From NCBI GenBank assembly GCA_947496345.1, contig CANMCL010000006.1, forward strand, positions 1-21,998: a stretch of 21,998 bases of DNA. The letters run 5' to 3'. The position numbers and the translations under genes are program-made. The notes below the pieces were generated by a model. That model was not told the origin of the DNA. It ran no database searches and saw only the letters and a program-made list of their open reading frames with translations. The number at the start of each line of letters is the position of its first letter. The first letter of the stretch is position 1. This stretch comes from Actinomycetota bacterium (GTDB lineage Bacteria > Actinomycetota > Actinomycetes > Nanopelagicales > Nanopelagicaceae). This document shows, one piece after another, positions 16,799 to 21,998 of this stretch.

Positions 16799-16827
16799 AT
16801 TAAATTTTTTATTAAGTTGTTTTTCAA
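16799..16827 (-). promoter_or_regulatory. Candidate promoter for rsmH and downstream dcw genes
   Basis: On the minus strand TTGAAA (16827-16822) and TTTAAT (16804-16799) are separated by exactly 17 bases; each matches its sigma-70-type consensus at five of six positions. The predicted transcript would start near 16792, at the edge of the inverted repeat, giving a leader of about 145 nt. The -35 lies in a small AT palindrome (GTTTTTTGAAAAAC) just after the mraZ stop. AT-rich sequence gives chance matches, hence moderate confidence. Confidence 0.5.
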
Positions 16828-16835
16828 AAAACTAT

Positions 16836-17267
16836 TTAGAAGAGGCCTGGGAAGATCTCCTCTGAAACCTCAGCGAAACCTTTTTCACGATCTGAGAGAT
16901 ATGAATTCCAAGCAGCGTTATCCCAAATTTCAACGCGGGTATTTGCACCGATTACTACGCAATCTTTTTCAAGTCCGGCGTATGTGCGAAGTCCGGCAGG
17001 AATAGTTACGCGACCTTGGCGATCAGGAATTTCATCGTGCGCGCCAGCAAACATCACGCGCATGTAATCGCGCGCATTCTTTGATGTAACCGGTGCTTGG
17101 CGCAGAGTTTCGGTGATCGTTGCAAATTCAGCAGAAGGAAAAACGTATAAACAACGCTCTTGTCCTTTTGTAATTACCAAACCAGCAGAGAGCTCTTCGC
17201 GAAATTTCGCAGGAAGTATGAGGCGGCCCTTTTCATCAAGGCGCGGCTCGTGGGTGCCAAGAAACAT
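16836..17267 (-). CDS. mraZ: Transcriptional regulator MraZ
   Basis: MraZ, 143 residues, is the AbrB-like ring-forming DNA-binding protein that controls its own dcw operon. Two copies of the MraZ/AbrB half-domain are visible, each with the DxxGR motif: [16 protein letters not shown] (residues 11-26) and [13 protein letters not shown] (82-94). I chose ATG at 17267. The protein then begins [15 protein letters not shown], the family N-terminus, and AAGGGGG lies eight bases upstream. The frame stays open to 17348, but that extension would cover the promoter and operator boxes. Its presumed binding sites, repeated GTGG boxes at 10-11 bp steps, lie directly upstream. It is followed by 188 nt before rsmH, a larger gap than any other after it. 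In E. coli MraZ represses the operon; activation is reported in some other bacteria. Confidence 0.96.
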   Translation of the reverse strand: MFLGTHEPRLDEKGRLILPAKFREELSAGLVITKGQERCLYVFPSAEFATITETLRQAPVTSKNARDYMRVMFAGAHDEIPDRQGRVTIPAGLRTYAGLEKDCVVIGANTRVEIWDNAAWNSYLSDREKGFAEVSEEIFPGLF

Positions 17268-17296
17268 TTTTCTGGCCCCCTTCCCCAGGTTCCAGC

Positions 17297-17310
17297 GCGG
17301 GAGATCCCGC
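17297..17310 (-). other. Short hairpin in the mraZ leader
   Basis: GCGGG and CCCGC, separated by ATCT, form a five-pair stem (six if the closing A-T pairs) in the predicted mraZ 5' untranslated region, about 30 bases before the ATG. It is short and may be fortuitous. If formed it would lie near the 5' end of the mRNA and could affect stability or initiation. Confidence 0.35.
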
Positions 17311-17318
17311 TTAATCCC

Positions 17319-17384
17319 CCACTTTACTCCACTTTCCTCCTTTTTCAACCACCCTACGCCACTTTTCTCCCACTGCTACCCCAC
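17319..17384 (-). promoter_or_regulatory. MraZ box array (six GTGG repeats)
   Basis: GTGG occurs on the minus strand at 17384, 17373, 17362, 17352, 17332 and 17322 (first base of each). The steps are 11, 11, 10, 20 and 10 bp, so all copies lie on one helical face. The boxes resemble AAGTGGNGTAA. Known MraZ operators are direct repeats of TGGG or GTGG-like cores at 10-bp spacing in front of mraZ, which is the basis of the call. The 20-bp step has a degenerate copy (AAGG) in the middle. MraZ forms rings able to contact several boxes at once. Confidence 0.8.
17321..17348 (-). promoter_or_regulatory. Candidate mraZ promoter
   Basis: TTGAAA (17348-17343) and TAAAGT (17326-17321) are 16 bases apart on the minus strand; TAAAGT also fits the actinobacterial TANNNT pattern. 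Transcription would begin near 17314, giving a leader of about 47 nt. Four GTGG boxes lie just upstream of the -35 and two overlap or flank the -10, so MraZ could act on this promoter directly. Confidence 0.55.
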
Positions 17385-17419
17385 CTCTCCCCGCACTGTT
17401 GCGGCGGTATTTAGGCATG

Positions 17420-17446
17420 AAAAAAGCCCCCGCCAGTGGCGAGGGC
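17420..17446 (-). terminator. Intrinsic terminator after the DUF3040 gene
   Basis: On the minus strand GCCCTCGCC, a three-base loop and GGCGGGGGC form a nine-position stem with one mismatch (17430/17442), followed directly by six T. It starts 18 bases after the stop of the DUF3040 gene and ends just upstream of the MraZ boxes. It therefore separates the dnaE2-dinB-DUF3040 unit from the dcw operon. Confidence 0.9.
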
Positions 17447-17464
17447 AAGGTTTACGAGGCGGCT

Positions 17465-17836
17465 TTAGCCGTTATTGCGCTGATCCCAGCGGTCTTCCAT
17501 CCCCTTGGTAAAGCCTTGAGTGAAGGAGCGGCGAGCGCGTTTTGGGGACCCAGAACCCTTGCCGAAGCTAGATGCACGGCTAGTAACGCCGTTAATGAGC
17601 AGAATCACGCCAACGAGGGCAACCAGGAAGCCACCTACGCCAACCAAGGTCAGCTGAGCCACGAGGCCGGCGAAGAGAATGGCAAATCCACCAAGCAGGG
17701 CTGCGATGGCGATCCCGATAGATGCGCCAAATCGTGAAGTTGAACCGTTTAGCGTCGAGACCAGGCGTGGGTCATCAGCAGATAACGCCTCTTCCATCTC
17801 GGCAAGTAGGCGTTGTTCGCGATCTGATAGTGCCAT
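17465..17836 (-). CDS. DUF3040 family small membrane protein
   Basis: A 123-residue protein with the DUF3040 pattern: an N-terminal MALSDREQRLLAEMEEAL helix (residues 1-18), a short soluble stretch with DDPRLVS, then two adjacent membrane helices at about 38-60 and 62-83, and a basic, Ser/Gly/Arg-rich tail. The family is common in actinobacteria and often lies next to mraZ; its function is unknown. I chose ATG at 17836, the start that gives the conserved ALSDREQ N-terminus. The frame remains open six codons further to 17854. Upstream of this ATG is GGGG five bases away, a weak site. It lies 43 nt after dinB with no terminator between, so the two may be co-transcribed, and a strong intrinsic terminator follows it. 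Confidence 0.88.
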   Translation of the reverse strand: MALSDREQRLLAEMEEALSADDPRLVSTLNGSTSRFGASIGIAIAALLGGFAILFAGLVAQLTLVGVGGFLVALVGVILLINGVTSRASSFGKGSGSPKRARRSFTQGFTKGMEDRWDQRNNG

Positions 17837-17879
17837 ATCCCCACAATAGAACATCTTTGCGCCGAGGGCTAGTTGATCC

Positions 17880-19064
17880 TTAATCCTCTTGCGATTCTGA
17901 CTGATCCCCTGGCTTTATTAAGCGCCCGGGGCGCACACTGCCGCGGCCAAAGCGCGCTTTTGCTTGATCAATCGCACTTTCGGCTTCTCGCCAGCCCTTT
18001 TCGCGCGCCCCGAGGACGAGTTGTTCGGGGGAATCTTCCTGCAGATTCTCAAGTGAGACTCCAACTAAACGCAGTCTGGCGCGTTCAATCTTTAGCGCCA
18101 GATATAACGACTTAACAACTTCATAAACTTCGTGGGTGCTATCAATTGGAAGCGGCAAAGTTTTCGAACGATTAATGGTTGAAAAATCTGCAAAGCGCAC
18201 CTTGATGGAAATCGTCTTCGCAAATAAACCTTTCTCTCGTAAGCGCGCAGTAGACCTTTCGGTCATTCGCAGAAACTCTTGCAAGATTTCAGTTGGATTA
18301 TCTAAATCGTTTGGAAAAGTTTCGGCAGAGGAAATGCTTTTATCGGGTTCCTCCGGCGTTACATCGCGATAGTCACGCCCCCAGGCAAGTTCATATAGAG
18401 ATGCACCAGAGGCATCACCGAGTGCACGAATCAGCGTTGCGCGTGGAGTATTTGCAATATCTGCCACCGTGTGAAGACCGAGTCTTTCTAGTTGTTCGGC
18501 AGTCTTTGGCCCAACTCCCCAGATTGCACCGACAGGAAGTGGATGTAGAAAGGTAAGTATGCGATCTGCGGTGATTTCAAGCATGCCATTTGGTTTGCAG
18601 TGCTGTGAGGCTAACTTGGCGATGAACTTAGAAGGTGCAATTCCAACTGAACAAGTAATGCCTTCTTCTTTCTCAACGCGGGCGCGAATTGCAGTTGCGA
18701 TCTCGCGGCCCGTGCCGAGTAATTTGCGCGCACCTGTTACATCTAGAAATGCTTCATCTAGTGAGATTGGTTCAACCAGCGGTGTGTAAGCCGCAAATAT
18801 CTGCATTACCCGCTCTGATATTTCTGAATACCGGTGATGATCTGGTGCGATAAAGATTGCTTGTGGCGCCATTCTTTGGGCGCGACCAACTGGCATCGCA
18901 GCGCGTATTCCAAATTTACGGGCGGCATAATTTGCGGATAAGACAACACCGCGTGCACCAGCACCAACTACGACTGCCTTGCCGCGAAGTTCTGGGTGAT
19001 CTAGCTCTGCCACAGATGCGTAGAAAGCATCCATGTCCACATGCAAAATCGTGGACTGTGTCAT
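17880..19064 (-). CDS. dinB: DNA polymerase IV (Y-family, DinB)
   Basis: DinB, 394 residues, is a Y-family translesion polymerase. Palm residues are intact: D10 in HVDMDAFYAS, and D103/E104 in SLDEAFLDVTG, the same spacing as E. coli DinB. Y15 occupies the steric-gate position. CSVGIAPSKFIAKLAS (little finger approach) and WGVGPKTAEQLERLG (thumb) follow. Near residue 350 SPEQLVLG may be a degenerate beta-clamp binding motif. I chose ATG at 19064: it overlaps the dnaE2 stop in an ATGA and gives the family N-terminus, while the frame is open to 19100 inside dnaE2. Tight coupling to dnaE2 suggests joint expression in mutagenic repair. The intact catalytic acidic residues argue against the inactive ImuB relative. 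Confidence 0.95.
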   Translation of the reverse strand: MTQSTILHVDMDAFYASVAELDHPELRGKAVVVGAGARGVVLSANYAARKFGIRAAMPVGRAQRMAPQAIFIAPDHHRYSEISERVMQIFAAYTPLVEPISLDEAFLDVTGARKLLGTGREIATAIRARVEKEEGITCSVGIAPSKFIAKLASQHCKPNGMLEITADRILTFLHPLPVGAIWGVGPKTAEQLERLGLHTVADIANTPRATLIRALGDASGASLYELAWGRDYRDVTPEEPDKSISSAETFPNDLDNPTEILQEFLRMTERSTARLREKGLFAKTISIKVRFADFSTINRSKTLPLPIDSTHEVYEVVKSLYLALKIERARLRLVGVSLENLQEDSPEQLVLGAREKGWREAESAIDQAKARFGRGSVRPGRLIKPGDQSESQED

Positions 19065-21998
19065 CTCTGAATCGCTTGCTGTATTAATTGGCGGGACCAT
19101 TTTTCATATGCTGCGCGTAGATCCCAAGCCCCGTTGGCGTTAATGGAGATGCCGCGATCACCGGTTCTGCGAGTTGTGCCACGGACTAACAATATGGATG
19201 AACTGTAGAGAGTGGAAGCAAAACCCTCTTGGGCATCAGAGAAAAATGTGGAATCGGTACAGCCATAACCATCATCGAGAGTTAAGAAAATGACGCGCCG
19301 CCCAGAACGCACTGGCGGGGTCTGCATCGCAACTTTAATTCCTGCTACAAGTACTTCACTCTGCGACCGCAGTGAAAGTAAGTCAGAAGATTTAACTGCG
19401 CCGATCGCATTTAAAAATGGAGCGTAAAACTCGAGCATATGGTGGGTGATATCCATTCCTAATCGCTCAACCTCATTGCGCACCTTTTCGGCAGCTCCCA
19501 TTGCAGGTAAGCCACTTGCTTCTACATCAGGGGGCGCAAAACCAAAGACCATTTGGGATCCACCAATATTGGCAACTGGTGAGCGAGTTAGATCAGATAG
19601 GTGCAGTAATAAATCGCGGTGGTTTATGGCTCCATCACTTAAAGAATGCACCTGATCAAATGCACCGGTCATAATTAAAGTTTCGATAACTGGATGTGAT
19701 GCACCGGATCTGCGATAAAAATCTGCAAGGTCAAGATAGGGGCGGCCAGCGATTATTGAAGTGACTTCCTTATCGCTAATTCCTGAAACTGAGGTAAGTG
19801 CGATCCGAACGCTCTCGCCACCGTTGTCGTTCTTTTCTACTGTGTACTGACTGCCCGAAAAATTTACATCAAGGGGTGCTAAACCAACACCCAATTGGCG
19901 CGCTTCATCGATCATTAAACGCTTTGGGTACATACCTGGATCATGAGTTAAGACACCTGCAATAAATGCAGCTGGGTAATGCGTCTTTAAGTAAGCGGAT
20001 TGATATGTAGGAAGTGCGAAAGCTGCAGCATGCGCTTTGCAGAAACCAAAGGATGCAAAGGCGCGAAGCACATCCCAGATTTCAGTAATCGTGGTCAACT
20101 CATAACAGCGCGCCGTGGCGGCAGGAAAGAACCAATCGCAGACTTCTTGTTGGCTTTCCTTACTGCCTAAAGCGCGCCGTTTTTCATCGGCGGCAGCAAG
20201 TGAGATGCCAGTCATCACCGCGATGATCGAGATAACTTGTTCGTGAAAGACCACCACGCCTTCGGTCTGCGCCAAGATTGAATAAAGATCGGGGTGGATT
20301 ATCTGTGCCTCGGTCCATCCGTGGCGAGCGTTAAGAAAGGGTCTAATCATGTCGCTCTTAACTGGTCCGGGACGAAAGAGTGAGATATCGATAATTAAAT
20401 CGCTAAAGGTTTTCGGCGCTAACTTGCCGACTAATTCGCGTTGGCCCGGGCTTTCAACTTGGAAGATGCCTAGCGTGCGCGTTGATTGGATTAACTCGTA
20501 AGTTGGGGCATCATCGAGTGGCACCGCATCAATATCTAAATCAATATCAGCAACGCGTTTTATCTCGTGTACCGCATGTGCAATCGTCGATTGCATCCGC
20601 ACACCCAAGATATCTAGCTTTAATAACCCAATTTCTTCTACGCCATCTTTATCAAATTCCACCATTGGATAACCGCTGGCGTTAAATTGAACTGGCGCAC
20701 GATCTAATAAACCTGCATCAGATAAGACAACTGCGCAAGGGTGCATCGCTAAATGGCGCGGCAGGCCATCCAGGCGTTGCGCCAAAGAAATCGCCATCAC
20801 GGTAAGTGGGGCGGATAAGTTAAGTGAGCGAAGTTCGGGAAGTGATTTAAGAGTTGCCTCAATATTGCGGGCGCGGATATGCGGCAGAGATTTAGCGATT
20901 AGATCTATCTCCATCGCCGGCAGACCAAGTGCTGCACCAACATCGCGAATCGCATTTCGTGCACGGTAGGTGTCGACCATAGAAACAGTTGCACAACGCG
21001 AGAGTGCTTGCGGGGAGCGCCAATCAGTATCGCCATATCTTTTAAAGACCAAGTCGTAAATTTCTAAGCGGCGCGCAGATTCCACATCGATATCGATATC
21101 AGGCAAAGCCCTGCGAAGCGGTGAACAGAAACGCTCCATTAATAAACCGTGTTGCATTGGGTCAACTCCTGAAATACCCAGCAGATGACAGATCAGCGAA
21201 CCGGCCCCGCTGCCCCGTGCTGCTACCCGAATATTTCTATCTCGCGCCATATCGGTGATATCGGCAACGGTTAAGAAATATGGTTCGTATCCCAAAGTCG
21301 CGACAGTTGCGAGTTCATCATCTAATCGCGCACGAGCTTTATTGATTGTGGCTGAGTCGTTGTAGCGCCAGTTGATTCCAGATTCACAACGAGTACGCAA
21401 CAAAGTGCGCATTGCACTTGCCGAATCAGCACCGACTATATGCGCCTCAGGTAAGTGAATACCGCCTAAACCAAGATCGCGTTGTGGCGATAAGAGTGCG
21501 CGTTCGGCCCATTGGCGAGTTGTATTTAAAAGATCGCGCGGGGTGCGTTCTCCCGCGGCGCGTGCAATTTCAGCAGCGAGTGAAACCATCTGATCGTTCG
21601 ATTTTAAATAACCTTCTGCATTGCGCCGTTCGAGGTGGCGTTGATGTAAAGGAACTAGCTGGCGCGCACAATCTAAAATATCGGCAACTGGCCCATCTGC
21701 GGCATCGCGCATGCGCACCGCATTAGTGACCACCGCATCGATATCGTGATCGCGGGCGAAGATAAGCGAACGGGCAGCGTGCCCAGTTGAGAAAGGGCCG
21801 TTGCCGGCAACTAAGTGAGATACGCAATCTATGGCGTGATCGCCAAAGAACGCGCGGGTCTTATTAAATATCTCTAGCGCGATATCGCTGCGGTGTAGCG
21901 CCAGCGCTTGGCTAACTGGTGACTCGGGACCATGCAGTAAATGCAGTTGTGTTGAGTACTGGCTAAAGCGTTGCAAGAAATCTAAAGTCAGAATCGGT
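19061..21998 (-). CDS. dnaE2: Error-prone DNA polymerase III alpha subunit DnaE2 (5' end outside window)
   Basis: About 978 residues of a C-family polymerase are visible. The frame is open to the right edge; a TTG at 21976 is not the likely start because coding continues upstream. The visible part begins inside the PHP domain. The palm has RGSGAGSL (254-261, counted from that TTG) and PDIDIDVESARR (from 292), which supplies two catalytic aspartates; the third is D455 in KLDILG. The fingers contain FRPGPVKSDMIRPFL and FGFCKAHAAAFALPTYQ. Near the C-terminus an OB-fold carries QTPPVRSGRRVIFLTLDD, a stretch characteristic of DnaE2. The replicative DnaE1 is longer and differs at the C-terminus, so DnaE2 is preferred. 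Its TGA overlaps the dinB ATG. The promoter, and any LexA site, lie outside the window. Confidence 0.9.
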   Translation of the reverse strand, partial: PILTLDFLQRFSQYSTQLHLLHGPESPVSQALALHRSDIALEIFNKTRAFFGDHAIDCVSHLVAGNGPFSTGHAARSLIFARDHDIDAVVTNAVRMRDAADGPVADILDCARQLVPLHQRHLERRNAEGYLKSNDQMVSLAAEIARAAGERTPRDLLNTTRQWAERALLSPQRDLGLGGIHLPEAHIVGADSASAMRTLLRTRCESGINWRYNDSATINKARARLDDELATVATLGYEPYFLTVADITDMARDRNIRVAARGSGAGSLICHLLGISGVDPMQHGLLMERFCSPLRRALPDIDIDVESARRLEIYDLVFKRYGDTDWRSPQALSRCATVSMVDTYRARNAIRDVGAALGLPAMEIDLIAKSLPHIRARNIEATLKSLPELRSLNLSAPLTVMAISLAQRLDGLPRHLAMHPCAVVLSDAGLLDRAPVQFNASGYPMVEFDKDGVEEIGLLKLDILGVRMQSTIAHAVHEIKRVADIDLDIDAVPLDDAPTYELIQSTRTLGIFQVESPGQRELVGKLAPKTFSDLIIDISLFRPGPVKSDMIRPFLNARHGWTEAQIIHPDLYSILAQTEGVVVFHEQVISIIAVMTGISLAAADEKRRALGSKESQQEVCDWFFPAATARCYELTTITEIWDVLRAFASFGFCKAHAAAFALPTYQSAYLKTHYPAAFIAGVLTHDPGMYPKRLMIDEARQLGVGLAPLDVNFSGSQYTVEKNDNGGESVRIALTSVSGISDKEVTSIIAGRPYLDLADFYRRSGASHPVIETLIMTGAFDQVHSLSDGAINHRDLLLHLSDLTRSPVANIGGSQMVFGFAPPDVEASGLPAMGAAEKVRNEVERLGMDITHHMLEFYAPFLNAIGAVKSSDLLSLRSQSEVLVAGIKVAMQTPPVRSGRRVIFLTLDDGYGCTDSTFFSDAQEGFASTLYSSSILLVRGTTRRTGDRGISINANGAWDLRAAYEKWSRQLIQQAIQR

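Noticed and set aside
16818..16831. GTTTTTTGAAAAAC palindrome as a terminator after mraZ
   Set aside because: It is AT-only with almost no loop and is not followed by a U tract; the TTGAAA within it fits a -35 better.
17268..17348. Longer MraZ reading frame from 17348
   Set aside because: It would translate through the candidate -10, the GTGG boxes and the leader; the family N-terminus starts at 17267.
17399..17737. 112-codon plus-strand frame starting near the terminator
   Set aside because: It is antisense to the DUF3040 gene, and its start region is the terminator stem itself.
17880..19064. Y-family gene as ImuB
   Set aside because: D10, D103 and E104 are all present and the protein aligns as DinB; ImuB lacks these catalytic residues.
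19061..21998. C-family polymerase as the replicative DnaE1
   Set aside because: The OB-fold sequence QTPPVRSGRRVIFLTLDD, the shorter C-terminus and the pairing with dinB fit DnaE2.
1..21998. CRISPR array, insertion sequence, prophage or transferred island
   Set aside because: No regularly spaced repeats, transposase or phage genes are visible, and the gene content is conserved core throughout.

Overview
The window is the division and cell wall (dcw) cluster of an actinobacterium. It reads almost entirely from the minus strand, so gene order runs from high to low coordinates. Several traits point to Actinobacteria: the order mraZ-rsmH-ftsL-ftsI-murE-murF-mraY-murD-ftsW-murG-murC-ftsQ-ftsZ-pgeF-yggS-sepF-yggT, no ftsA, SepF as the likely FtsZ anchor, a DUF3040 gene in front of mraZ, and an actinobacterial-type dnaE2. 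Moderate GC, very short gaps, many 1- and 4-nt start/stop overlaps and a meso-diaminopimelate-type MurE (DNPR motif) suggest a streamlined freshwater lineage such as the acI group (Nanopelagicales). That placement is an inference from style and gene content.

Layout from right to left. (1) 17880-21998: dnaE2 (its start lies beyond the window) and dinB overlap by an ATGA and form a translesion-polymerase pair. (2) 17465-17836: a small DUF3040 membrane protein, followed by a clear intrinsic terminator at 17420-17446 that insulates what follows. (3) 17268-17400: the mraZ control region, with a candidate promoter embedded in six helically phased GTGG boxes, which are the likely binding sites of MraZ itself. 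(4) mraZ, then a 188-nt gap holding a striking, GC-rich, about 100-bp inverted repeat with a good candidate promoter at its edge. (5) 3758-16647: rsmH to ftsQ, eleven genes with gaps of 0-16 nt or overlaps, covering 16S rRNA methylation, the divisome proteins FtsL/FtsI/FtsW/FtsQ and the path from UDP-MurNAc to lipid II (MurC, MurD, MurE, MurF, MraY, MurG). (6) A 129-nt gap, then ftsZ with a strong ribosome binding site and a GTG start, followed by pgeF, yggS, sepF and yggT. (7) 1-335: the 3' end of ileS, on the plus strand and meeting yggT tail to tail.

The genes form one pathway. MurC to MurF build UDP-MurNAc-pentapeptide, MraY and MurG make lipid II, FtsW/FtsI polymerise and cross-link septal wall, FtsL/FtsQ regulate that pair, and FtsZ plus SepF place it. 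MraZ probably sets the expression of the whole block.

No gene-free stretch exceeds 300 bases. No tRNA, rRNA, CRISPR array, insertion sequence or prophage is visible, and I see no wholly new gene system. The parts least explained by known annotation are the inverted-repeat element between mraZ and rsmH, the extended MraZ box array, and the yggT/ileS junction where divIVA would be expected.
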